From Myxococcales bacterium (lineage in GTDB: Bacteria > Myxococcota_A > UBA9160 > UBA4427): a stretch of 64,000 nt of DNA. This document shows, piece by piece, positions 1 to 7,667 of the stretch. Positions within the stretch are counted from its first letter, which is position 1; the number at the start of each line of letters is the position of its first letter. The stretch covers positions 62,001 through 126,000 of the forward strand of contig DUBZ01000135.1 of NCBI GenBank assembly GCA_012960035.1. Direction: 5' to 3'. The notes beneath the pieces were generated by a model. It saw only the letters and a list, made by a program, of their open reading frames with translations. It had not been told where the DNA came from and ran no database searches. The position numbers and the translations under genes are program-made.

Positions 1-728
1 GCCAAATTGCCGTGATGGCGCAGTCGAATTTGTTCGAAGCCGAGCGCGCGCAAACGGTCTTCTCCGAGCTCGACCTGGATCAGGCGTTCACTTGTGACTT
101 CCATCCCATACGGCAACCGAGAAGCGAGGCATGCGGAAGAGGGAAGCTCGGCAGTGGGCAAGCCAGCGCGCCGGGAAAGAATGCGGATCTCTTCTTTGCC
201 GAGATTGGCGTCGAGCAGCGGGGCCAGCACGTTGTGCTCGTGGGCGGCTCTGTGGCCGGGTCGAAAATCACCGGTGTCGTCGAGGTTGATGCCGTACGCG
301 ACCGAGTCGAAATCCAGCTGATCCATGATGTCGTCAATGCGGTCGAAGAGCTCCGTCTTGCAGTGGTAACAACGGTCAGCGTTGTTCGCGCGGTATTCGG
401 GATTGTTCATTTCGTGCGCTTCGATGAAGCGGTGGGGGATCTCGAAGCCCCCCACGATCCGCTCGGCCATCTCCCGTTGAACCTTGGGATAGGAAGGCGA
501 CAGCGCGGTGACGGCCAGACATTTTTCGCCGAGCACTTTTTTGGCCGCATAGGCGAGATAACTCGAATCGACGCCACCCGAAAACGCGATGGCGAGCCCT
601 CCTGTCTTCCGCAGCAGATCGTGCAGTATCCACTCCTTCTCCTCAAGCTCGGGCGAGAGCTCAGAAGGAGACGCGGGCGCCGAGACACGGGCCGGCGAAG
701 AATCGATCGTGCTTTGCGGGGGAGGCAT
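1..728 (-). CDS. larE: LarE-type ATP-dependent sulfur transferase (3' end cut by window)
   Basis: PP-loop ATP pyrophosphatase of the LarE family, which inserts sulfur into the nickel-pincer nucleotide precursor of lactate racemase-type enzymes. Seen: the PP-loop SGGVDS at about residues 50-55, the cysteine motif ADRCYHCKTELF near 115-125 and SSACLASRLPYG near 195. The CxxC plus the later Cys match the cysteine set of LarE proteins reported to hold an Fe-S cluster rather than the single sacrificial Cys of Lactobacillus. The ATG at 728 is the first start after an in-frame stop at 777-779; no clear ribosome site is visible. The reading frame stays open to base 1, so the C-terminus is outside the window. 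Divergent from ddl. Other NAD-synthase-like PP-loop enzymes are less likely given the ADRCYHCK and ACLASR motifs. Confidence 0.9.
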   Translation of the reverse strand, partial: MPPPQSTIDSSPARVSAPASPSELSPELEEKEWILHDLLRKTGGLAIAFSGGVDSSYLAYAAKKVLGEKCLAVTALSPSYPKVQREMAERIVGGFEIPHRFIEAHEMNNPEYRANNADRCYHCKTELFDRIDDIMDQLDFDSVAYGINLDDTGDFRPGHRAAHEHNVLAPLLDANLGKEEIRILSRRAGLPTAELPSSACLASRLPYGMEVTSERLIQVELGEDRLRALGFEQIRLRHHGNL

Positions 729-826
729 GCGGTCGGAATGTACGAGGCTTGCCGAGGGGGGGCAACCAAGCCGATTTCAGGCGTTTTGCAGCGATCGAAG
801 ATATGCTCTCCAGTCGAGGGGACGAG

Positions 827-1942
827 ATGAGCAAGCTGCGCGTGGGACTTTTGTTTGGTGGGCGGTCCGTGGAACATCAGGTGTCGATCATTTCGGCGAC
901 GTCGATCCTGAATGCGCTCGATCGCAAGCGCTACGAGATTACTTTGCTTGGTGTTGACCCTGACGGACGCTGGCATTTGGCGCCGCCTCACGTCGAGCCG
1001 GTGGTACTTCTAGGAGCGGAAGCCAAGGCACTCGGCGACAAGGCGTCTGACGAAGTGGTCCTGCCCGCAAAGCCGGGTGGCGACACGTTGGTTCCGGGAG
1101 GCGCCGGCAGTCTCGGCGGAAGCCTGGACGTCATCTTCCCAATCATTCATGGCCGCGGCGGCGAAGACGGTTCGCTGCAGGGGCTTCTAGAATTGGCCGG
1201 GATCGCGTACGTCGGGTCTGGCGTACTCGCGTCGGCCGTTCAAATGGACAAAGACACCGCCAAGCGGTTGCTGCGCGCCGCCGGTTTGCCCGTGGTCCCT
1301 TGGCTCACCTTTCGCGGCAACGATCTCACACCCGAACGTATTCCCGACACCGCACGTCTAGCTCTGGACGAATTGGGTGCACCGCTCTACGTGAAGCCCG
1401 CCAATTCAGGATCATCGGTTGGCATTCGTTGCGCAGAGAACTTTGACGAGTTGGTCGCCGCAATCGAAGAAGCGCGCCGCTACGACACCAAGATCATCAT
1501 TGAACAAGCGATCGATGCCCGGGAAGTTGAGGTCGCGGTGATTGGCAACGACTCGCCGCAGGCGTCGCTTCCCGGAGAGATCCGACCCAAGAGTGCATTC
1601 TACGATTATGAGGCGAAGTATCTCGACGATTCGACGGAGCTCATCATTCCCGCCGAAGTCACACAAGAACAAAGCGACGAGATCCGCGAACTCGCGGTTC
1701 GTGCGTTTCGCGCTCTCGAAGCCACGGGGCTCGCGCGGGTCGACTTTCTTTTGCGGCGCAGCGACGGAGAACTCTTCATCAACGAGCTCAACAGCCTGCC
1801 GGGCTTTACCGAGGTTTCGATGTTCCCGCGGCTATGGGAAGCAACCGGGCTCAGCTACACCGAATTGCTCGACCGGCTGATCGAACTCGCGCTGGAACGC
1901 CACGCACAGACGTCGGCGCTCGAAACGCATCATCGGCCCTAA
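827..1942 (+). CDS. ddl: D-alanine--D-alanine ligase
   Basis: ATP-grasp ligase joining two D-alanines for peptidoglycan precursors, cytoplasmic. Motifs seen: GGRSVEHQVS at the N-terminus, HGRGGEDGSLQGLLELAG with YVGSGVLAS, KPANSGSSVGI near residue 190, the omega-loop FYDYEAKY with the Tyr typical of D-Ala (not D-Lac) ligases, and INELNSLPGFTEVSMFP near 318. A longer reading from 749 is possible, but ATG 827 has GAGGGGA just upstream and begins right before the conserved MSKLRVGLLFGG. Length is 371 residues, normal for the family. Its 3' end faces the sulfatase-fold gene with only 43 bp between. Confidence 0.96.
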   Translation: MSKLRVGLLFGGRSVEHQVSIISATSILNALDRKRYEITLLGVDPDGRWHLAPPHVEPVVLLGAEAKALGDKASDEVVLPAKPGGDTLVPGGAGSLGGSLDVIFPIIHGRGGEDGSLQGLLELAGIAYVGSGVLASAVQMDKDTAKRLLRAAGLPVVPWLTFRGNDLTPERIPDTARLALDELGAPLYVKPANSGSSVGIRCAENFDELVAAIEEARRYDTKIIIEQAIDAREVEVAVIGNDSPQASLPGEIRPKSAFYDYEAKYLDDSTELIIPAEVTQEQSDEIRELAVRAFRALEATGLARVDFLLRRSDGELFINELNSLPGFTEVSMFPRLWEATGLSYTELLDRLIELALERHAQTSALETHHRP

Positions 1943-1985
1943 TTCAGCGAGCCAATCGAAACGAGCGGGGAGGAGTAGCCCTCGC

Positions 1986-3524
1986 TTATTCCTTCGCCGC
2001 GGGCCTTGCCTTCGTGCGCGGCTCGACGATGTAGCCCAGGGCGCGCAGCTGATGGAGCGCCATGTCGTCTAGTTCGATCTCCCGAGTCTCGACCGCGTTT
2101 TCAGGCTCGTAGTCGAGAAACGCTTGGATCTCACTGCGAAGGTCGGCGTAGACCTCAGGCTGTTCGGCAACGACGTTTTTCAATTCCATCGGGTCCGAGG
2201 ACCGGTCGAATAGCCACTGCTGGGCCTCTTGGGTCTGTCGGACAATCGCGCGATGGTCGCCTTTGACGATCGCGGTGATGGAGTCTGACGGGTTATCCAC
2301 CTTGCCCCACGAAAGGTCCAATTGGGAGAACACGGCCCGGTCGGTCAGTTCCGCAAGTTTGTCCGCCGGCGGGGGCGTGCTCCCCTGCGCGGCAATCAAG
2401 GGCAACAGCGATTTGCCCTCTGCACGCTCAAGCGGGGGCAGGTCGAGGATATCGAGGATCGTGGGCCAGATATCCACGTTTGCGACTTGCTCGTTGACCA
2501 CGACTCCACCCGGAATCTTGAACGGTGGAACAATGATCAGTGGAACGTGCTGAACTTCTTTGAAGAGCGTCCGGGCATGTCCTTCCTGTCCGTGCTCCCA
2601 GAAGCCTTCGCCATGGTCCGACATGATGACAACCATGGTCTTGTCGGCCAAGTTCTGGTCTTGCAGGGCGTCCATCATAAACGCGATGTTGCGGTCAACC
2701 CAGTGAATCGACGCATCGTAGAAGTCGAGCAGGTTGGTTCCGTATACGGGCGAGGTGTCGGCGTAGAGATACTGATGCACGTCCATGTAGTGCAGATAGA
2801 GAAACCAGCGATCGTTCTTGTAGGAGTCCAGGAACCCGAATGCCCCCTCTGTCGCGTCGTAGTCGGTCCCGCTGAGCCCGTGTGCTGACGGATTCCCCCC
2901 TTGCATTCCGCGGCGTGTGACGGGTCGTGGGCGCACGTAGAGATCGAATCCCTGGTTGAACCCAAAGTTCGCAGCGACCCAACCGTTACGCCAAATCCCG
3001 CCGGTCACGAAGCCACCGTCTCGCATGATCTCTGCCGGCATCTGGGCGTCATCGGTCATGGACTTCATGTAACGCTGGATCCCGGTGCGCTCTGGGTAGA
3101 TTCCCTGCCACATCGATGCCATTGACGCCTTGGTCCAGCTCGACTGGCTTTCGACGGCGTTGAAAAGAATGCCGGTCGACGCGAGTTCGGTCATGTTGGG
3201 GCTGGTCTTGCGTTCTGCGCCATACGTGTCCATGCGATCGGCACGAAGTGTGTCGATCACAATGAACAAGACGTTCACATCTTCTCGTTCACCGAGCTTG
3301 AGAAAGTCTTCGACTGTCCCCGTCGGGCGCTCCCGAGGAAGGTTGATCTCAAACTGGCTCGCAACCGCTCCCACAATCAGCAGCGCCGCTGCCACAAAGT
3401 AGATCCATGCAGAATTCAGAATCTTGGGTTTTGCCATCGGTGCGGGATCCCGTTCCTCAGTTTCTACAGGTTTGACCGTTCGTGGTCCGAAATTGTGCAG
3501 CAATTCGCGGAATGAAGCACGCAC
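1986..3524 (-). CDS. Membrane-anchored sulfatase-fold (alkaline phosphatase superfamily) enzyme, Thr type
   Basis: PF00884-type hydrolase or transferase with one N-terminal membrane helix (around residues 35-57) and a periplasmic catalytic domain. Seen: metal-site motifs VIDTLRADRMDTYG near residue 90 and SDHGEGFWEHG near 300. Counting from the conserved glycine of the CxPSR...TG motif, the formylglycine Cys/Ser position holds Thr in QSSWTKASMAS. Classical sulfatase chemistry is therefore unlikely. A Thr nucleophile is known in phosphoethanolamine/phosphoglycerol transferases of this fold, so transfer or hydrolysis of a phosphate or sulfate ester is possible; the substrate is unknown. The listed start is GTG 3524; ATG 3437 (MAKPK, directly before the helix) is an equal alternative. 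It lies downstream of the PEP-CTERM gene on the same strand but behind that gene's terminator. Confidence 0.8.
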   Translation of the reverse strand: MRASFRELLHNFGPRTVKPVETEERDPAPMAKPKILNSAWIYFVAAALLIVGAVASQFEINLPRERPTGTVEDFLKLGEREDVNVLFIVIDTLRADRMDTYGAERKTSPNMTELASTGILFNAVESQSSWTKASMASMWQGIYPERTGIQRYMKSMTDDAQMPAEIMRDGGFVTGGIWRNGWVAANFGFNQGFDLYVRPRPVTRRGMQGGNPSAHGLSGTDYDATEGAFGFLDSYKNDRWFLYLHYMDVHQYLYADTSPVYGTNLLDFYDASIHWVDRNIAFMMDALQDQNLADKTMVVIMSDHGEGFWEHGQEGHARTLFKEVQHVPLIIVPPFKIPGGVVVNEQVANVDIWPTILDILDLPPLERAEGKSLLPLIAAQGSTPPPADKLAELTDRAVFSQLDLSWGKVDNPSDSITAIVKGDHRAIVRQTQEAQQWLFDRSSDPMELKNVVAEQPEVYADLRSEIQAFLDYEPENAVETREIELDDMALHQLRALGYIVEPRTKARPAAKE

Positions 3525-3600
3525 AAGGCTCGCGCCCAGCTGATTCAGGCGGCCGGGAGTCTAACCCGATTCTGCAATACATCGGCAGCCGTGCCCGCGA

Positions 3601-3641
3601 AATCAAAAAGAAAAAGGCGGCCATCCCAAAGGATGGCCGCC
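3601..3641 (-). terminator. Rho-independent terminator of the PEP-CTERM gene
   Basis: Perfect 11-bp inverted repeat GGCGGCCATCC (3616-3626) / GGATGGCCGCC (3631-3641) with a 4-base loop. Read on the minus strand it is followed by a T-rich tail (TTTTTCTTTTTGATT). It sits about 30 bp after the stop of the minus-strand PEP-CTERM gene and before the next gene on that strand. Confidence 0.93.
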
Positions 3642-3671
3642 CAATTTCACTGCCTAAGCAGATGCGCTTGC

Positions 3672-4574
3672 TTACTTGCGCATTCGCTTGCGACCGACGA
3701 TCGCGAGGCCAGCTGCGCCCGTCACGAGCAGAAGAACAGTGCCCGGTTCCGGAACGAAGGTGAACGTCTTGATCATAGAACCAGCGACGTTACCCGCGAG
3801 GCTACCCGTCGCGATGCGGAAGGGCGAAACCATCTTGATCGAGCCATCCGAATCGGAGCTAGCCAAGGCATTCGTACCCGCACTAATCACAACCGTGTTG
3901 TTCTCGAGCGGGATACCAGCTGCCGTGATCTCGTACGCCGTGATCAACTGAACGGTCGTGAGGTTAAGCGTAAACGCAACGCCCGTCGTGTTCAGGTAAG
4001 CCGGAACAGCGACGATGTTTGAGGACAAGCCCGAGATGCTCACGTTTCCGGTATTGAACGGAGCGCCCGTGACAACAAGGGCGTTCTGGAGAACGTTGTT
4101 AACGGTAGTGGGGCCGCCAATTCCGTTACCGAGAACGCCGAGGTCAATGGCGAACTGGAAGCCACCAGCCGTAAGCGTCGCGGTACCGGTGTTCGCTTCG
4201 AGACCACCGAAACCAGACACGACCGCTCCACCATTCATCGGGTTGGCGTAACTCGCGGCTTCGCCGAAGTTGCCCGCGCCGCCAACCAAGCTGAGCTTGA
4301 GAGCCGTAAGGGACGGAAGCCCCGTGAATGCGGCGGACTGAATCGTGAATGCGTTCGTCTGGAAGACACTGGCCGCTTCGGCGATGGCGTGAGCGCCAAT
4401 ACCGCCACTCAAGACCACATTCGTCGACTGTGCAGAGAGGTGAATCTGAGGAACGGAGCCAAGCTTAACGTCTAAGAAACTGTTGTCCTGGTCGAGGGTG
4501 GCTGCTGCGTTTGCGGTCGCGGAGATGGCCAACGCCATTCCAAGAACTAATGCAGCAACTAACATATTACGCAT
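3672..4574 (-). CDS. PEP-CTERM sorting-domain surface protein
   Basis: Secreted protein of 300 residues with a classical signal peptide (MRNMLVAALVLGMALAIS, cleavage after ATANA). Its C-terminal tail is VPEPGTVLLLVTGAAG, then the end of the helix and RKRMRK: a textbook PEP-CTERM tripartite signal (PEP, transmembrane helix, basic end). By family knowledge it is handled by an exosortase (EpsH/XrtA), usually together with exopolysaccharide; no exosortase gene is in this window. The middle (about residues 30-270) is rich in Gly, Ala, Thr, Asn and Val and matches no domain I recognise. A longer reading from 4706 exists, but ATG 4574 is preceded by AAAGGAT and opens the signal peptide. It has its own terminator (3601-3641) and a sigma54-like promoter (4769-4785), so it is a single-gene unit. 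Confidence 0.9.
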   Translation of the reverse strand: MRNMLVAALVLGMALAISATANAAATLDQDNSFLDVKLGSVPQIHLSAQSTNVVLSGGIGAHAIAEAASVFQTNAFTIQSAAFTGLPSLTALKLSLVGGAGNFGEAASYANPMNGGAVVSGFGGLEANTGTATLTAGGFQFAIDLGVLGNGIGGPTTVNNVLQNALVVTGAPFNTGNVSISGLSSNIVAVPAYLNTTGVAFTLNLTTVQLITAYEITAAGIPLENNTVVISAGTNALASSDSDGSIKMVSPFRIATGSLAGNVAGSMIKTFTFVPEPGTVLLLVTGAAGLAIVGRKRMRK

Positions 4575-5224
4575 GATGTCATCCTTTTGATCTTGCTTCC
4601 GAGTAGAAGCGGATCGTAAGTCTGGATTTTGCGGAACTGCGGATCGATTCAAACCATTTAAATCGACCGTATGGGTACTTTGCACGATTTTAGGGTGCAA
4701 AAACAAGCGATTTGATTCGTTGAAGCCACGTGGACTTCATAAATTTCATCGCTTCCTGAGCCTAGTAAATGCAAATTGGATGCCACTGCCCTCAAAATCA
4801 CCCAGAATGCTTCAAGTTACTGATATTAAACACTTTTAATGCTTTCCCCGCTTTGGACAGCAGCCACTCCAGCGGCGAAAGGGAAGAAGGTTTTTGAATT
4901 CTTGGGAAAACTTTTACCACCCCACAGTTCTGGCGTCGATTTCCCTGCTTCTACTAAGATGTCACCCGATATAGACCATCCACGGTGTCTAGCCAAAGGG
5001 CTGGGATCCGAAACCGCAGGCGGCAGCTTGTCACGGGCACAAGCCCTACGATGAGATTTGGTCAATTTTCGACCTTACCTTTCCGTGCGAAGGGCTACTC
5101 AAGTCCTCAAGCGTCACAGGATGACATCCGTTGAGTGACAGTCCGCCCAGCGTAAACGATTGGAATCTCTCGAAATTGGCGTACTCTCAGGCGCCGTTTT
5201 GAATCAGGGAGGCCTCGGCCCACC
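4575..5224. other. Divergent intergenic region between the PEP-CTERM gene and the TPR lipoprotein gene
   Basis: About 650 bp without a convincing gene. The left half is AT-rich and holds the sigma54-like promoter for the leftward gene. The right half should hold the promoter of the rightward TPR lipoprotein; I could not identify a clear one. Short readings here do not look like protein. Confidence 0.6.
4769..4785 (-). promoter_or_regulatory. Sigma54-type -24/-12 promoter of the PEP-CTERM gene
   Basis: On the minus strand the site reads TGGCATCCAATTTGCAT, close to the RpoN consensus TGGCAC-N5-TTGCA, with the required GG-N10-GC spacing. The transcript would begin near 4758, giving a leader of about 185 nt before ATG 4574. 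In known PEP-CTERM systems (PrsK/PrsR) such genes are RpoN-controlled, which supports the reading. It is a motif match only. Confidence 0.65.
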
Positions 5225-7666
5225 ATGCACGAAATCAATCAACAAAAAACAGTCCAAGCTCGCGTTTCGCGGAATGGCACTCGCCATCACGTCGGCGCCC
5301 GTGCCCGCGCATTGACCACCACGATGTTGGTTGGTCTCGTGCTGAGCGGCTGTTACAACGACCCCGAAAGTCGGCTTGCCGAAATTCGCGCGATTCAAGC
5401 GGGAGGTCGCTTCGAAGAATCGATCAAGCCGCTGCGGATTTTATTGACCGCCGACGCCGACAATGAAGAAGCCAATTATCGGCTTGGTGTCGCGCTTGTT
5501 CAGACGGGGCGTTCGAGCCTTGGGCTTTGGCCGCTCCAAAAAGCACAAGCCGGCGAAGAATTCGGAACGCAGGCAGGACTACTTCTCACTGCGACGTTGC
5601 TCTCCCAAGAGTCGTACGAAGAAGCCATTCGCGCAGCCAATCGTGTCGTCGAGCGTGAGCCCGACAACCTCTCTGCACGCTACGCACGCGCAAATGCATT
5701 GCTGGGCGCGGCACAACCCGAAGCCGCCATTTTAGACGCGGATCATGTTCTCGCGATTAAGCCGGGCGACGCACACGCCTACGCAATCAAGATGTCCTCG
5801 TACCTTGACTTGAAACGCTTCGACGACGCTGAAGCGAGCCAAATCGAACTCGTCAAAATCACCGAAGCCGGGACGAACGTCGACCAAGCCGCGCGCGCAT
5901 GCGGAATCCTTGCTCGCTTCTACGCAGACCAGGGAGACAACGACAAGTCGCAAGAAACGCATGAAGTCTGCCTCGAGAAGTACCCGAACCACCCCATGGT
6001 TCGAAGCTGGGCGTCTAGTTTCTATACCATCACAGGGAAGGCCGATCTCTCGATCGCAATCTGGCGCTCCGCCGTCAACAACAACCCCGAAGACTACGAA
6101 CTGCGCGCGGCCCTCGCGAACCACCTTTCCGATGCGGGGGAAAGTGAAGAGGCCGAAGAAGTTCTGTTCGCCGCTGCAGAATTGTTTGACACCGCGCGTG
6201 CGTACCAACGCCTTTCGCAGATTTACATTTTGAACGACAAGACAACCAAGGCGCGTGAGGCACTCGAGATCGCGCTCGAGCACACCAAGAGTGAACCCGA
6301 CATTCTTCGCTATACCGTTGGCGACCTGTTTCTTGAAGAAGGTGACCTGGAGAGCGCCAAGAAGGTTGCCGATTCGCTCAAGGAACCGAGCTATCGCCAC
6401 CTCTTGACTGGGGCCATTGAGCTCGCGAAAGACAACCCGGGCGTGGCGCTCTTAGAATTCGAGAGGGGCCTTCGGCTGTGGCCCAACAACGCTCGCGCAC
6501 GCTTCTTGGCTGGCGTCGCAGCTCAGCGTCTCGGAAAGCATGATCGTGCGATCACCGAGTTCCGCGAATCGATTCGAATTTCCGAAACCGAGACCGACGC
6601 ATCCTTGCAGCTCGCACGGCTCTACTACACGTTTGGCCAGTTCAAAACGGCCCGCCAGTTTGCGGCTCGACATCTCAGGAACCGCCCGCTGACTTCTCCC
6701 GAAGCGCACCTCATCGATGCGCGATCAGCTGTCGAAATGGGGAACCTCGACGCCGCCTATAAGGGATTGGACCAACTCGCGAACACAATTTTTGCAGCTG
6801 CGGCAGTTTCCGAGCACGCGTCAATCGTGCGGAAGCAGGACGGCATCGACGCTGCACTGAAGGTATTTGAAGCCAGCGAGCTAGACCTTGGCGAAATGCG
6901 CAATGCCGTTGCGGTTCAAAGCTACGCCGCTCTGCTGATCGATGCTGGCAAGGCGAATGACGCCATCAAAGTTGCGTCGACTCTACTCGACAAACACCAG
7001 GACAACGCCGAAGCGATGGAAGTCAAAGGACGCGTGCTCGCAGGCGCAGGGCGTGCCGATGAAGCCATGGCATTGATCAACAAGGCCATTGGGTTGGTGC
7101 CCGAGTTTGCGGGGGCACTGCAAGTGAAGGCAAACTTGCTCCAGAACGCTGGCGATCTCGGCGGCGCACTCGAGCTGTTCGACAAAGCTGCCGCGGCAGA
7201 TTTCGACAACCCGAACTACGCGTATCAAGCTGCGAAGCTCGTCAATTTCCAGGGCAATCGCGGTGATGCCATGGCGCGACTGAGGCGAATCACCGAGCAA
7301 GAGCCGGGACACATCGCGGCAAGCAACGACTTTGCTTGGTACTTGGCCGAAGAAGAGCAAGATCTCGAACTGGCACTTGAGCTCGCAACGCGGGTCACCG
7401 AGCGACAGCGCGACGCCAACACGATCGACACGTTGGGATGGGTTCAATACAAGCTCGGCTCGATCGACGAAGCCGTCGCGAGCTTCAAGAGCGCGCTTGA
7501 GTTGCAGCCCGATTCCGCGTCGATCCGCTACCGACTCGGCCTTGCTCTCGCGAAGGCGGGGTCATCAGAACAAGCGCGTGCCGAACTCGAACAAGCGATC
7601 AACGGCAGTGCTTTTCCCGAGCTGAGCGAAGCGAAAGCTGAACTGGCTCGACTCCAGGGTTCATAG
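5225..7666 (+). CDS. TPR-repeat lipoprotein, PrsT-like
   Basis: 813-residue predicted lipoprotein: hydrophobic segment TTTMLVGLVLSGC with lipobox LSGC (Cys 43), then tandem tetratricopeptide repeats to the end (for example RLAEIRAIQAGGRFEESI, YRLGVALVQTGRSSLGL and a final SIRYRLGLALAKAGSSEQ). Size, lipobox and all-TPR layout match the PEP-CTERM-system TPR lipoprotein family (PrsT), and it lies beside a PEP-CTERM gene; the subfamily call is inference. It probably works in the periplasm or at the outer membrane as a scaffold for export or assembly of surface polymer. The start ATG has GGGAGG 12 bases upstream; ATG at residue 34 is another possibility. It is followed by a second TPR lipoprotein gene that begins 2 bases after its stop. 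Confidence 0.8.
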   Translation: MHEINQQKTVQARVSRNGTRHHVGARARALTTTMLVGLVLSGCYNDPESRLAEIRAIQAGGRFEESIKPLRILLTADADNEEANYRLGVALVQTGRSSLGLWPLQKAQAGEEFGTQAGLLLTATLLSQESYEEAIRAANRVVEREPDNLSARYARANALLGAAQPEAAILDADHVLAIKPGDAHAYAIKMSSYLDLKRFDDAEASQIELVKITEAGTNVDQAARACGILARFYADQGDNDKSQETHEVCLEKYPNHPMVRSWASSFYTITGKADLSIAIWRSAVNNNPEDYELRAALANHLSDAGESEEAEEVLFAAAELFDTARAYQRLSQIYILNDKTTKAREALEIALEHTKSEPDILRYTVGDLFLEEGDLESAKKVADSLKEPSYRHLLTGAIELAKDNPGVALLEFERGLRLWPNNARARFLAGVAAQRLGKHDRAITEFRESIRISETETDASLQLARLYYTFGQFKTARQFAARHLRNRPLTSPEAHLIDARSAVEMGNLDAAYKGLDQLANTIFAAAAVSEHASIVRKQDGIDAALKVFEASELDLGEMRNAVAVQSYAALLIDAGKANDAIKVASTLLDKHQDNAEAMEVKGRVLAGAGRADEAMALINKAIGLVPEFAGALQVKANLLQNAGDLGGALELFDKAAAADFDNPNYAYQAAKLVNFQGNRGDAMARLRRITEQEPGHIAASNDFAWYLAEEEQDLELALELATRVTERQRDANTIDTLGWVQYKLGSIDEAVASFKSALELQPDSASIRYRLGLALAKAGSSEQARAELEQAINGSAFPELSEAKAELARLQGS

Positions 7667-7667
7667 C

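Noticed and set aside
12..830. 272-codon plus-strand frame at the left edge
   Set aside because: Antisense to larE, no domain or ribosome site, and it overlaps the ddl start.
407..991. 194-codon minus-strand frame
   Set aside because: Covers larE and the ddl start in another frame; arginine-rich, no domain.
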